This document shows positions 54,317 through 63,382 of a stretch of DNA of 64,000 nt, one piece after another (position 1 is the stretch's first letter; each line of letters begins with the position of its first letter). Source of the stretch: an uncultured Anaeroplasmataceae bacterium (GTDB taxonomy: Bacteria; Bacillota_I; Bacilli_A; Acholeplasmatales; Anaeroplasmataceae); the NCBI GenBank assembly GCA_910584005.1, contig CAJTXR010000003.1, forward strand, positions 1 through 64,000. Reading direction: 5' to 3'. The position numbers were made by a program, and so were the translations under genes. The notes beneath the pieces are model-generated. The model was not told where the DNA came from, searched no databases, and saw only the letters and a list, made by a program, of their open reading frames with translations.

Positions 54317-54344
54317 CATGCTTAAAAATATTTCTTTAAGCATG
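54317..54344 (-). terminator. Terminator overlapping the end of the 100-residue gene
   Basis: Ten-bp stem CATGCTTAAA/TTTAAGCATG followed by TTTTTT on the minus strand; the hairpin includes the final codons and stop. Confidence 0.8.
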
Positions 54345-54624
54345 CGTATTCCTCATTTGTATTTATCAACTTCCTCGTATATTCATCAATCATTAATTTG
54401 ATTTTTAATATTTTGTTACTACTGATACTGTACAAATTTGATATATCCAAATAGGTATAGGGTTGTTCTTCTATATATAAACAATAAAATACATCGCTAA
54501 ATATCTCGTCTGTAAAATCATCAAAGTAATATAAAGTTTCATCAATACAATTTAACAATTGTTTTACAATTTGAAGGCTTTTCTCTCTTTGAAGAATTCG
54601 ATCTAAAATAAAATCCTTTCTCAT
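54322..54624 (-). CDS. Small protein with possible helix-turn-helix
   Basis: 100 residues, not recognised. The C-terminal part TYLDISNLYSISSNKILKIK has the look of a helix-turn-helix, and the protein is largely helical and acidic in the middle. A very strong AAGGAGGAGGTG site precedes the ATG. It lies just upstream of the holin-rhs operon, with a terminator between, so it could be its regulator or a phage-type control protein. This is a guess from place and pattern. Confidence 0.5.
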   Translation of the reverse strand: MRKDFILDRILQREKSLQIVKQLLNCIDETLYYFDDFTDEIFSDVFYCLYIEEQPYTYLDISNLYSISSNKILKIKLMIDEYTRKLINTNEEYACLKKYF

Positions 54625-54762
54625 GATTTCACCTCCTCCTTGAGAAGTGAAACCATATTAAAAAATATTATCCTACATCCAATTTACACGTTCTCGTTAA
54701 AATTTTACAAGAAACGACAAAATATAACCATGATGTAGACTTAGTATACGTTTTATAAAATA

Positions 54763-54803
54763 AAAAAACGAACATAAAACTATAAGTTTAAATGCTCGTT
54801 TTT
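54763..54803 (-). terminator. Terminator after the GGDEF/EAL gene
   Basis: Minus-strand AAAAACGAGCAT pairs with ATGTTCGTTTTT around a 16-base loop, then T residues. The rest of the 200-bp gap up to the small-protein gene shows only a weak promoter-like GATAAT near 54670. Confidence 0.75.
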
Positions 54804-54829
54804 CAAATGCAAATTTTATATTCTATTAT

Positions 54830-56275
54830 TTAATCCAAAACCTCTAATCGCTCAATCCATTTCATTTCTCCAACATAATCGGAAAAAGCATTTTGATTAA
54901 TAGGCTTAGAAAAGTAATATCCTGACCCCAAATGAATTCCTTGTTTTTCAACATAACGCAATCCAGAATCATTTTCAATCCCTTCTGAAACTAACGTTTT
55001 GTGATGGGAAGTTATAAATTCTTTTAAAGATTCTAAAAGTTTTTCTTTTGTAAAATTATTGTCTATATCCTTTAAAAAATCTCTACCTAACTTAACGATG
55101 TCAATTGGCCCTTTCTGTACAGATATTATGGATTGTCCATCCAAACTAAATCCATCTACTGCTACATTAAATCCAAAATTTTTTAAAGTTTTAATATTAT
55201 CTTCTAAAACACTAATTTTTTCATATACCATAAAATTGGTAACCTCAAACACGATTCGCTTAGGATTCGCATTTAATTTTTTGGCAATTCGGATTAAATT
55301 CCGTGCCAAATTTTTATTTAATAATTGTTTTGTTGAAAGATTCAAAGAGAAAATCAAGGGAAGGTTGGGAAATTTTTTCAACATCGCCTGTTGGAATTTA
55401 ATCATCTGTGTAATTCCCCATTCTCCAACCCAATGAATATCACCAGATTGTTCTAAAAGACTAATAAAATCTTTAGCAGCAACCACACCTCTGCTTGGAT
55501 GATTCCAACGCATTAATGCTTCTGCTCCATAGATGGTTTTCTCTTCAAAATTAATAATTGGTTGATAATATAAAACGAATTCCTTTCGCCAAATTGCTTC
55601 TTTTATTTCTTTATAACAAGCCATATTTTCTCTTTCCTCATCGAGTAAAGATGCATAATATGTTGTGGCTTTATTTCCACCTTCTCTTTTGGAAACATAT
55701 GTCGTTACTTCTAGTCCTGATAATATATCATTTAAACTATCTCCAACCTGTGGGTATGTTGCCACACCAATGGATGCGGTTATAACCATTTGATCTTCTT
55801 CAAAAATATTAATTGGTTCACGAACGTTATCTAAAATTTTTTTACATAAATTGTCATTATGAATACTATTGTTTTCTTCTTTAATAAAAATCAGAAAATC
55901 ATCTTTATTTACATTAGCGATTTTTGCCTCATGTGGTAATAAATTTGCAATACGCTTCGCTATTATTTTCAAGGCATCTTCACAAGTTTTTTGTCCATAA
56001 ACATCTATAAAAGAATGAAAAGAGTCTAAATCAATATATATAAAAGAAGCTGAACCAAAACGTTGATTCTTTTTGATATACGCATTGATGTCTTTCATCA
56101 TTTCTGTCTTTGTAATCGCACTATCTATTAACTTATTGTTTTTTTCTTGATAGGTCATCCATAACTTCTTTCCTAAGAAAAAGAACAAAATAGAAAGTCC
56201 TCCTATACCGAACACACAAACAAAAACGATTAAAATGGTTATTCCTACACCGCTACTGAAAATCATCATGTCCAT
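54830..56275 (-). CDS. GGDEF/EAL protein with degenerate active sites
   Basis: 481 residues: one N-terminal TM helix (about 8-35), a GGDEF domain (60-215) and an EAL domain (about 225-475). The GGDEF signature is NKDDF (NVNKDDFLIF), so diguanylate cyclase activity is unlikely. The EAL domain keeps EAL (YGAEALMRW), LNLS and SEGIEND. The paired Asp of DDFG is DGFS, the Glu-Val-Thr-Glu position ends in Asn (FEVTN), KIDxxF is KLGRDF, and the late QG motif is LGSGYYF. Loss of these metal-binding residues suggests a c-di-GMP receptor or a scaffold. It stands alone between promoter and terminator. Confidence 0.88.
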   Translation of the reverse strand: MDMMIFSSGVGITILIVFVCVFGIGGLSILFFFLGKKLWMTYQEKNNKLIDSAITKTEMMKDINAYIKKNQRFGSASFIYIDLDSFHSFIDVYGQKTCEDALKIIAKRIANLLPHEAKIANVNKDDFLIFIKEENNSIHNDNLCKKILDNVREPINIFEEDQMVITASIGVATYPQVGDSLNDILSGLEVTTYVSKREGGNKATTYYASLLDEERENMACYKEIKEAIWRKEFVLYYQPIINFEEKTIYGAEALMRWNHPSRGVVAAKDFISLLEQSGDIHWVGEWGITQMIKFQQAMLKKFPNLPLIFSLNLSTKQLLNKNLARNLIRIAKKLNANPKRIVFEVTNFMVYEKISVLEDNIKTLKNFGFNVAVDGFSLDGQSIISVQKGPIDIVKLGRDFLKDIDNNFTKEKLLESLKEFITSHHKTLVSEGIENDSGLRYVEKQGIHLGSGYYFSKPINQNAFSDYVGEMKWIERLEVLD

Positions 56276-56305
56276 TCTCCAAAAATTTTGTCATATTATA
56301 ATATA

Positions 56306-56334
56306 AGTATATACTTAAAAATAACAATAGTCAA
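56306..56334 (-). promoter_or_regulatory. Promoter of the GGDEF/EAL gene
   Basis: TTGACT (56334-56329), 17-bp spacer, TATACT (56311-56306). Confidence 0.8.
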
Positions 56335-56370
56335 AGGCTAAACGGCTGGTTTTTTAAAAAACAATAAAAA

Positions 56371-56391
56371 AAGTTGCAAAAATTGCAACTT
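56371..56391 (-). terminator. Terminator after the YitT gene
   Basis: Stem AAGTTGCAA/TTGCAACTT with a very short loop and TTTTTTT on the minus strand, beginning at the stop codon. Confidence 0.85.
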
Positions 56392-57280
56392 AAATAATTG
56401 TATGCTTGAAAAATTTTCCAAATATACGTTTAATAGGCGAAACAGTCATGAACGCAGTTGGATCTGTTGCACGAATGATTTCTGCTGCCTTTTGTAGCTC
56501 ATAAGAAGAGATAATCATAAAGATGTCATACTTTTCTTCGTGTGTGTAAGCACCTTTCACCTCAGCTAATGTACATCCTCTTTGAATTCCTTCTAATAAA
56601 GCCTGTGAAACTTCTTCTGCTTTATTCGATATAACATCAATACGTAAGTAATTATAAGCCGTATGAATTTTATCTACAACTAGATTGTTAATTATAATAT
56701 AAATAAACGTATAAAGAGTAATATCCCAGCTCTTTTCAATTACGCCACCAGCTATAATTGCTAAAATTATGTTCACAATCATAGAGAACATACCAATGGA
56801 TATGTTTTTCTTTAAAGCAAGAGCTTGAGCAATAATATCTACTCCACCTGTAGAGGTGCCATATCGTAATGCAAGTCCAATCCCACATCCACAAATCAGC
56901 CCTGCTATAACACCCAGAAAAAATTTATCGTTTGGATTAATACCAAAATCTACGAAAATCCAATCCCATCCCATTGTCCAAAAGGATTGTACTGCAACAG
57001 ATATCATCGTAAAAATAACAAAGCGAGGAGAAACTTTTTTAGCTCCGTAAATACATAACGGAATATTCGCAACTAATGTGAAAACACCAATAGGTATATT
57101 CACATTGATTGTAGCAAAAGCACGATTTAAAATTTGTCCCAACCCTGTAAGCCCAATCGAAATTAAATTTGCTGGTTCAAGGAACCAAACTACCGCAAGA
57201 GAATAAATTGTTGAAGAAAATATTACAATTATTCCTCTAAATAAATCGTCATAAACTTTCTTTTTTCTCATATTATCCAA
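56390..57280 (-). CDS. YitT-family membrane protein (DUF161/DUF2179)
   Basis: 296 residues. Five to six TM helices in the N-terminal 190 residues include GLICGCGIGLALRYGTSTGGVDIIAQ, the family signature. A soluble DUF2179 domain follows (VISNKAEEVSQALLEGIQRG, then TLAEVKGAYTHEEKYDIFMI). The function of this widespread Firmicute family is unsettled. It overlaps metG by eight bases and is co-transcribed with it. Confidence 0.88.
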   Translation of the reverse strand: MDNMRKKKVYDDLFRGIIVIFSSTIYSLAVVWFLEPANLISIGLTGLGQILNRAFATINVNIPIGVFTLVANIPLCIYGAKKVSPRFVIFTMISVAVQSFWTMGWDWIFVDFGINPNDKFFLGVIAGLICGCGIGLALRYGTSTGGVDIIAQALALKKNISIGMFSMIVNIILAIIAGGVIEKSWDITLYTFIYIIINNLVVDKIHTAYNYLRIDVISNKAEEVSQALLEGIQRGCTLAEVKGAYTHEEKYDIFMIISSYELQKAAEIIRATDPTAFMTVSPIKRIFGKFFKHTII

Positions 57281-59189
57281 TTAGATCTCCAGGATTTAAT
57301 TGTTCGATATTTAGTAATTCTAATTTTGAATCATTCAAATTGGAAGCACATAATAACATTCCTTTGGACTCTTCACCTCGTAGAACAATCGGTTTTAAGT
57401 TTTTAACCACTACAACTTTTTTACCGATTAATGTTTCTGGTGAATAGTATTTTGCAATACCTGAAACAATTTGGCGGATTTCTGTACCTATATCTACTTT
57501 AAATACTAATAGTTTATCTGCTTTGGGATGCTTTCGTGCCTCTATTATTTGACCGACAACGAGCTCAATTTTTTCAAAATCTTCTATTGCAATTTCTTCT
57601 TTACCAGAGATTTGTTCTTCTGCTTTTTTATTTTCTTTTGCAAGAACAATATCTAAAACATCCTTATTTAGATCAAGTCGTCTGAAAAGAACTTCAGCTT
57701 CCCCTAAACTATAAGATTCTTGCCTACCAAATTCTAAAGTATCAAATGAAGTTAAAGTCGTTTGAATTTGCTTATAAACCTTTTGAGCAGTTTCTGGCAT
57801 GATCGGTTCAAGTAAGCTAGATGAAATACGAATCACTTCTAATAAATGATATAAAACATTACTTAAAACACTCTGTTTTGCTTCATCCTTTGCTAAAACC
57901 CAAGGTGCAGTATCATCAATATATTTATTGGATGCCCGTAATAATTTCATTACAATTTCAATAGCATCTGCAACCTTAAAGGAATCCATAAGAACCATAT
58001 AGTCCTCTTTTGTTTTATAAATCAAGGATTCTAATTCTGAATCATATTCACTAGCCTCTCCCTTTAAAACTGTTCCAGCAAAATACTTTTTTCCCATCGC
58101 TATCGTACGATTAACTAAATTTCCAAACGTATTTGCCAAATCTGAATTTGATTTTTCACAAACAAGTTCATAAGTAATATTTCCATCTGAAGCAAAAGGA
58201 ATTTCATGTAATACATAATACCTTACTGCGTCTACACCAAACAATTCAACTAAATCATCCGTATAAATTACGTTCCCTTTGGATTTAGACATTTTTCCAT
58301 GATTCATTAATATCCAAGGATGACCAAAAACTTGTTTTGGAAGTGGTAATTCTAAAGCCATTAATAAAATTGGCCAATAAATTGTATGAAATCGTAAAAT
58401 ATCCTTTCCAATTAAATGAATATCACAAGGCCAATTTTTTTCAAATAACGGATCGGATGGGCGATCAAAATGATACCCAATTCCTGTTATATAATTTAAT
58501 AATGCATCTATCCAAACATAAATTACATGCTTAGAATCAAATTGAACAGGAATCCCCCATGTATAAGAGGTACGTGATACACATAAATCTGGAAGGGGAG
58601 CACTTAAAAAATTATGGAGCATTTCATTTTTTCTAGACTCTGGTTGTATAAAATTAGGATGCTCTTTTATATGCTTTATTAAACGTTCTTGATAAGGAGC
58701 CAATTTTAAGAAATAAGCCTCCTCTTTCATTGTTTGAACCTTAGCTCCACAATCTGGACAACACCCATTAACTAAATCCTTTGTTGTAAAAAAAGATTCA
58801 CAGTCCACACAATAATTTCCTTCATATGAACCTTTATAGATATCCCCTTTATCATAAAGTCGCTTAAAAACTTTTGCAACCTCTTGTTCATGATAAGTAT
58901 CTGTTGTACGGATAAAATGATCATAATCAATATTGACCAATTTATAAATCCGTTTAATTTCATCCGAAATACGATCTACATGTTCTTTAGGCGAAATTCC
59001 TTGAGCCTTTGCTTTCATTTCTATTTTTTGTCCATGCTCATCAGTTCCAGTTTGAAAATAAGTATCAAATCCACTTTTCTTTTTATATCGTACAATCGCA
59101 TCAGCTAAAATCGCTTCATATACATTTCCAATATGTGGCTTTGAAGAAGTATATGCTATTGCGGTTGTTAAATAAAATTTTTCTTTCAC
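57273..59189 (-). CDS. metG: Methionyl-tRNA synthetase
   Basis: About 638 residues from a GTG at 59189, with AAGGGG eight bases upstream; a GTG at 59198 overlaps that site. The catalytic domain has the HIGH-equivalent PHIGN, the zinc-binding knuckle CVDC...CCPDC and KMSKSKGN. A C-terminal tRNA-binding domain (ELVVGQIIEARKHPKADKLL) gives dimer-type architecture as in Bacillus MetS. It charges tRNA-Met. Confidence 0.96.
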   Translation of the reverse strand: MKEKFYLTTAIAYTSSKPHIGNVYEAILADAIVRYKKKSGFDTYFQTGTDEHGQKIEMKAKAQGISPKEHVDRISDEIKRIYKLVNIDYDHFIRTTDTYHEQEVAKVFKRLYDKGDIYKGSYEGNYCVDCESFFTTKDLVNGCCPDCGAKVQTMKEEAYFLKLAPYQERLIKHIKEHPNFIQPESRKNEMLHNFLSAPLPDLCVSRTSYTWGIPVQFDSKHVIYVWIDALLNYITGIGYHFDRPSDPLFEKNWPCDIHLIGKDILRFHTIYWPILLMALELPLPKQVFGHPWILMNHGKMSKSKGNVIYTDDLVELFGVDAVRYYVLHEIPFASDGNITYELVCEKSNSDLANTFGNLVNRTIAMGKKYFAGTVLKGEASEYDSELESLIYKTKEDYMVLMDSFKVADAIEIVMKLLRASNKYIDDTAPWVLAKDEAKQSVLSNVLYHLLEVIRISSSLLEPIMPETAQKVYKQIQTTLTSFDTLEFGRQESYSLGEAEVLFRRLDLNKDVLDIVLAKENKKAEEQISGKEEIAIEDFEKIELVVGQIIEARKHPKADKLLVFKVDIGTEIRQIVSGIAKYYSPETLIGKKVVVVKNLKPIVLRGEESKGMLLCASNLNDSKLELLNIEQLNPGDLIG

Positions 59190-59218
59190 AAAAACCACCC
59201 CTTAAATGATTCTAATTT

Positions 59219-59247
59219 ATTATACAACATTCTGTTTGTTTTTTCAT
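59219..59247 (-). promoter_or_regulatory. Promoter of metG-yitT
   Basis: ATGAAA (59247-59242), 17-bp spacer, TATAAT (59224-59219). The leader is too short for a T-box. Confidence 0.6.
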
Positions 59248-59268
59248 CTCTTTTTTATGGAATAAACA

Positions 59269-59301
59269 AAAAGCCCCAAAACCGAGAACTTTTGAGGCTT
59301 T
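59269..59301 (-). terminator. Terminator after rpsI
   Basis: Stem AAAGCCTCAAAA/TTTTGGGGCTTT (one G-T pair) followed by TTG; about 40 bp after the stop. Confidence 0.85.
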
Positions 59302-59338
59302 CCATTTTCTTTTTATACAATTTCCAATTCTTGCAAAA

Positions 59339-59737
59339 TTAACGCTTAGAGAATTGTGGAGCACGACGTGCTTTCTTTAAACCATACTTCTTACGTTCTT
59401 TAACACGTGGATCACGTGTTACTAAACCTGCTGGCTTTAATACTGCACGATATTCTGGATTAACTTCCATTAAAGCACGAGTGATTCCTAAACGAATTGC
59501 TCCTGCTTGACCGGTTAAGCCTCCACCATATACGTTAACTAAAATATCAAACTTACTTGTTGTTTCTGTTAATTCAAGTGGTTGTAGTACATCTAGACGA
59601 ATTGCTGCTGAAGGAATATAATCCTCGAAAGGACGATCATTAATTGTGATAGTCCCTTTACCTGAACGTAAATATACGCGGGCAACAGAGCTTTTACGAC
59701 GACCTGTTCCAAGATATTGAACTAATTTCTTTGCCAT
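59339..59737 (-). CDS. rpsI: Ribosomal protein uS9
   Basis: 132 residues, normal for S9. QYLGTGRRKSSVARVYL at the start, GGGLTGQAGAIRLGI in the middle and the basic C-terminal tail KKARRAPQFSKR, which reaches the P-site tRNA, are diagnostic. It follows rplM by 15 bp with TAGGAGG, the usual rplM-rpsI operon. Confidence 0.98.
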   Translation of the reverse strand: MAKKLVQYLGTGRRKSSVARVYLRSGKGTITINDRPFEDYIPSAAIRLDVLQPLELTETTSKFDILVNVYGGGLTGQAGAIRLGITRALMEVNPEYRAVLKPAGLVTRDPRVKERKKYGLKKARRAPQFSKR

Positions 59738-59752
59738 TAACTTTTCCTCCTA

Positions 59753-60190
59753 TTATGCCTTTACTACGAATTCTACTGGTTTTTGAGCAGCATGTGGATG
59801 TGTGCTAGAAGCATACACATACAATTGCTTTCTCATTTGATCTCCTAATTTAGTATGAGGTAGCATACCATAAATTGCATGCTCTACCATTCTAGTAGGA
59901 TAATTTTTCATCACAGTTTCAGCAGTTAATGTTCTTAAACCACCATTGTACTCTGAGTGATTACGATAAAGCTTGTCTTGCCACTTATTTCCAGTTAATT
60001 TGATTTTGTCAGCGTTAATTACGATGACATTATCTCCGCAGTTTACATGTGGAGTATAAGTTGGTTTATGCTTTCCTCTTAATAAAGAAGCTACTACAGT
60101 TGCTAAACGTCCTAATGTTAAACCAGCTGCATCTACAACATACCAACCATGTTGTACAGTTTGATTGTTTGCCATGAATGTATTATTCAT
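59753..60190 (-). CDS. rplM: Ribosomal protein uL13
   Basis: 145 residues from the ATG at 60190, which has TAGGAGG seven bases upstream; a longer frame to 60217 runs through that site and is rejected. WYVVDAAGLTLGRLATVVAS, GDNVIVINADKI and GMLPHTKLGDQMRKQL are typical. First gene of rplM-rpsI. Confidence 0.97.
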   Translation of the reverse strand: MNNTFMANNQTVQHGWYVVDAAGLTLGRLATVVASLLRGKHKPTYTPHVNCGDNVIVINADKIKLTGNKWQDKLYRNHSEYNGGLRTLTAETVMKNYPTRMVEHAIYGMLPHTKLGDQMRKQLYVYASSTHPHAAQKPVEFVVKA

Positions 60191-60225
60191 ATGTTTTCCT
60201 CCTAAGTTATTGTTCATAATTTAGG

Positions 60226-60243
60226 GCAATTGTGGATAATTGC
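60226..60243 (-). ncRNA. Candidate L13-type leader hairpin
   Basis: In the short 5' leader of rplM the minus strand forms GCAATT/AATTGC with a six-base loop. L13 leaders that bind L13 are known in low-GC Firmicutes and are of about this size. The structure is small, so the call is tentative. Confidence 0.35.
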
Positions 60244-60263
60244 TTAAAAATGTACCATTTAGC

Positions 60264-60292
60264 ATTGTACACAAAAAAATTATAAATGTCAA
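60264..60292 (-). promoter_or_regulatory. Promoter of rplM-rpsI
   Basis: TTGACA (60292-60287), 17-bp spacer, TACAAT (60269-60264): near-consensus and fitting a ribosomal operon. An A/T-rich hairpin at 60306-60334 just upstream may end the nrnA transcript. Confidence 0.85.
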
Positions 60293-60343
60293 TGTTTTTT
60301 TAATGAAACAAGATAAATTATATAATTTGTTTCTGTTCATTGT

Positions 60344-61294
60344 TTATCTCATTTCTTTTTTGTATTGTTCAACCAACCAATCTGCCTTTTGAACAAATTC
60401 ATTTAAATCAGCCCAACAATTTAATTTAGCTCCACTAGCTTTGGCATGACCTCCACCACCATATTCGTTAGCCAAAAGATTTACTGCAGGACCTCTTGAA
60501 CGTAACCGAATACGTATTTCATCATTTGGATATTCTAATAAAATCGCCCAAACTGGACAAAAATCAATGGTTGAAATCGTCGAAACTTGAGCGGCAGCAT
60601 CTTCATCGCTCACACCAAACTGTTCAATTTCATTTCGTTTTAAGGTTATATATGCAAATCCATGTTCCGTTATTTTAAAATTAGATAAAATATATCCCTT
60701 TAATTTTAAAGTTTCCATCGTTTCAACTGAAAGATGATTATCAATATCACTTAAATTTACGCCATGACTTACAAGCTCTGCCGCCGCCATAAATGTACGT
60801 TCATTTACACTATCATATTTAAATCTGCCAGTGTCCGTAGATATACCCACATATAAAGCTGTTGCAGCTTCTTTAGTTAATTTCCATTCCCTTTGGTATT
60901 TCATATATAATTCTGTAATAATTTGAGCACAAGCAGGTGCTGTAGTATCAACATATTGATAATCTCCATAATCTTCTACTGGAATATGATGATCAATTTT
61001 AATTACTTTTTCTGCTAAAGTAAATCTAGAATCCGATAACCGATCACTTACTGCACAATCTAAACAAATCGATAAAGCATGATTAAAATGCTTATCTTCA
61101 ATCAATTCAGGTCGACCAATAAAAGATACAAATTCACTAGTTTCCCCTGTAATATAAATATTCTTTTTTGGATAATTTTCTTTCAATAAATAATATAATC
61201 CATACTGACTACCAATACAATCTCCATCTGGTCTTATATGTCCATGTAAAATAATCGTGTCATATTGTTCAATCCATTCTTTAATTTTTTCCAT
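60344..61294 (-). CDS. nrnA: DHH-family phosphoesterase, NrnA-like
   Basis: About 316 residues from the ATG at 61294, placed just after the upstream stop; an in-frame ATG at 61321 lies inside the MBL gene. ILHGHIRPDGDCIGSQ, the DHH motif IDHHIP and the DHHA1 signature GGGGHAKASGAK are all present. Members degrade short RNA oligonucleotides and pAp. It is the last gene of the endonuclease-GNAT-MBL-nrnA run. Confidence 0.9.
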   Translation of the reverse strand: MEKIKEWIEQYDTIILHGHIRPDGDCIGSQYGLYYLLKENYPKKNIYITGETSEFVSFIGRPELIEDKHFNHALSICLDCAVSDRLSDSRFTLAEKVIKIDHHIPVEDYGDYQYVDTTAPACAQIITELYMKYQREWKLTKEAATALYVGISTDTGRFKYDSVNERTFMAAAELVSHGVNLSDIDNHLSVETMETLKLKGYILSNFKITEHGFAYITLKRNEIEQFGVSDEDAAAQVSTISTIDFCPVWAILLEYPNDEIRIRLRSRGPAVNLLANEYGGGGHAKASGAKLNCWADLNEFVQKADWLVEQYKKEMR

Positions 61295-61299
61295 ATTTC

Positions 61300-62832
61300 C
61301 TACTTTCCGCCTTCTGGCCATGTTCGCATTTTTCGTTTTTCCCCATTCAAAATTATAAAGGAGTTAAACCATTCTGTTTCTTTTAATATTATATAATGAT
61401 TTGAACAAGTTGTAATTACCTCATTTCTATTATTTAATGTAACTACAATTGTTCCGTTCATTGATTCAAATCCTGTAACTTTAGGATATTCTTTCCCTTC
61501 TTTATTTGTGGCAATTTCATAAGTCGCCAATGTGGTAATATAAACACGATTTGTATATTTCGCGATCCGATTTATAAAATCCTGAGTTGGAAACATATTA
61601 TCCATATTATCTGTATATTCACTAGATCCTGCACAACAACAAACACAAACAACTTCAGGCGTAATTTTTGATAACAATATTTCATTAGATGAAGTTTTTG
61701 ATCCGTGATGTCCTCCTTTAAATACTTTACAATGAGGAAGGTTATTTTTTTCTACTAATGATTCTTCTCCTTCCTTTTCTAAATCCCCTGTAAATAGAAA
61801 ATGATTGTTCCCATAAGTTAGTAAAACACAAACCGAATAATTATTTTCATCCGACGATTTTTCATAATAATATTTTTGATCTAATATTTCAAACTGAATT
61901 GTATCTGTTAATTGATATTTTTTAGATGCTCCAGAAGTACCCTCTATACAATCCTTTGCAGTAAAATGCTTGGCTCCTAAAGTAACTTCATTATCTCGCT
62001 TAGTTTCATAATTTTTAGATATTTGACTTGAGGTATTTTTTAAAGCATAATCAATAATCACTCCACATTCATATAAATCAAATATTCCTGGATTAGCGTT
62101 TGTTCCTACAAATCCAGAAATATGATCCTCATGAGCATGAGTTGCAATAACATATTCTAATTTTCCATCTGTACAATAATCTTTTATATAATTATGAATT
62201 GTAGTTGAACTTGAGGCTCTTGAACCAGCATCAATTAAAATATCAATATCTCCTGCCTTTATATAAACTGAATCTCCAGCATAGTGATTCCCTAATTCCA
62301 AGAAATGAATGGATAACTCTCCATCGATAAAAACAGGATCTTCAAATGGAATCCATTTCGCATAAAGCGTGATTGACTTAGAAATTTCTTTTCCTAAATC
62401 AACTTTCTTCGTACATGCTTCATCTTCATACCACCCTTTAAATTCCCATCCCTCTACTGAATCTAAAACTGGTAAATCATTTGGAATCTTTTTAATTTTT
62501 TCAATTGCTTCAGGCTCTACTCCATGACCGTTTACTTCAAAAGTTATTGTATACGTTTCTTCTTTTGAAGAAGGAAAATGAATCTTTCCCGTAGAAATCA
62601 AGAAAATCAAAACAATACCCATAAGGAAAAGAATACCAAATATCAAAAATACAATTCCTTTATGACTCTTTTTACCCTCATCCTCAACTTTAAAAATAGT
62701 TTTCTTTTCGGCCGCTTTTTTGGTTGCGTAAGCAATTGCTTCTGCTTTAGAGTCACAAACCTTACTTGCTCTTTTCTTCCCCTTTTCTTTTACAATCCAA
62801 TTTCCATTTTTATTTTTTGTTACAATGTACAT
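61300..62832 (-). CDS. ComEC-like MBL-fold hydrolase with DUF2188 and InlB-type repeat
   Basis: 510 residues in four parts. Residues 1-45 are a DUF2188-like domain (YIVTKNKNGNWIVKEKGKKR, KAEAIAYA). A TM helix spans about 58-80. An InlB-B-like repeat (YTITFEVNGHGVE to SITLYAKWIP) spans about 93-160. A metallo-beta-lactamase domain follows with ATHAHEDHISG, HFLFTGDLE and FKGGHHGSKTSSNE, as in the C-terminal domain of ComEC. The MBL part faces outward if the N-terminus is inside. It may cleave extracellular nucleic acid or another phosphodiester. No DNA-uptake channel is nearby except an endonuclease upstream. Confidence 0.85.
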   Translation of the reverse strand: MYIVTKNKNGNWIVKEKGKKRASKVCDSKAEAIAYATKKAAEKKTIFKVEDEGKKSHKGIVFLIFGILFLMGIVLIFLISTGKIHFPSSKEETYTITFEVNGHGVEPEAIEKIKKIPNDLPVLDSVEGWEFKGWYEDEACTKKVDLGKEISKSITLYAKWIPFEDPVFIDGELSIHFLELGNHYAGDSVYIKAGDIDILIDAGSRASSSTTIHNYIKDYCTDGKLEYVIATHAHEDHISGFVGTNANPGIFDLYECGVIIDYALKNTSSQISKNYETKRDNEVTLGAKHFTAKDCIEGTSGASKKYQLTDTIQFEILDQKYYYEKSSDENNYSVCVLLTYGNNHFLFTGDLEKEGEESLVEKNNLPHCKVFKGGHHGSKTSSNEILLSKITPEVVCVCCCAGSSEYTDNMDNMFPTQDFINRIAKYTNRVYITTLATYEIATNKEGKEYPKVTGFESMNGTIVVTLNNRNEVITTCSNHYIILKETEWFNSFIILNGEKRKMRTWPEGGK

Positions 62833-62855
62833 AATTTATTCCTCTAATTTTCTTT

Positions 62856-63371
62856 TTATAAATAAAGAATATATTTGTAATCCAAACGATTCTCTAATTT
62901 TCCTCTTTTTAAATACATACCTTGATCTATAATTTGAAACCCACATTTCTCCATTACTCTTTTAGATGCTGTGTTTTCAATATCAACTGTTGCTGTTACC
63001 TTTTGAATTCCTTTGTCTTTGGCATATAAAACTAGTGCATTTACCATTTCTGTTGCATAACCTTTATTTTGATACTTTTTATGAACACAATAAGCAATAT
63101 CAAAACTTTCATTATTTAAACTCGGTATAAAACTACACGTTCCTATTTTTTCATTAGTCGATTTTAATTCTGATATTAGATAACAGCAAGTTTTATCTTC
63201 CCCTAAGGATTCAATTAGTTTTAAATAAGATGGGTCTATTGTTTTCATGGCAGCATCTGCCAAATATTGCCCCATTTCTTCATCATTCCATATTCCAATA
63301 GCAAATAAAGCATCTGATTTTAAAAAACCACGAATCCTTAAGTTTTTTGTTTCTAAATTTGTTATTTTCAT
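62856..63371 (-). CDS. GNAT N-acetyltransferase, RimJ/RimL type
   Basis: 171 residues. The acetyl-CoA loop region YCVHKKYQNKGYATEMVNAL and NTASKRVMEKCGFQ are typical of the RimJ/RimL-like GNAT group. The substrate is unknown. It lies 12 bp after the endonuclease gene and 23 bp before the MBL gene. Confidence 0.88.
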   Translation of the reverse strand: MKITNLETKNLRIRGFLKSDALFAIGIWNDEEMGQYLADAAMKTIDPSYLKLIESLGEDKTCCYLISELKSTNEKIGTCSFIPSLNNESFDIAYCVHKKYQNKGYATEMVNALVLYAKDKGIQKVTATVDIENTASKRVMEKCGFQIIDQGMYLKRGKLENRLDYKYILYL

Positions 63372-63382
63372 TTTTTACTCCT

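Noticed and set aside
59190..59268. T-box leader before metG
   Set aside because: The leader is about 25 bases from the predicted start, far too short.
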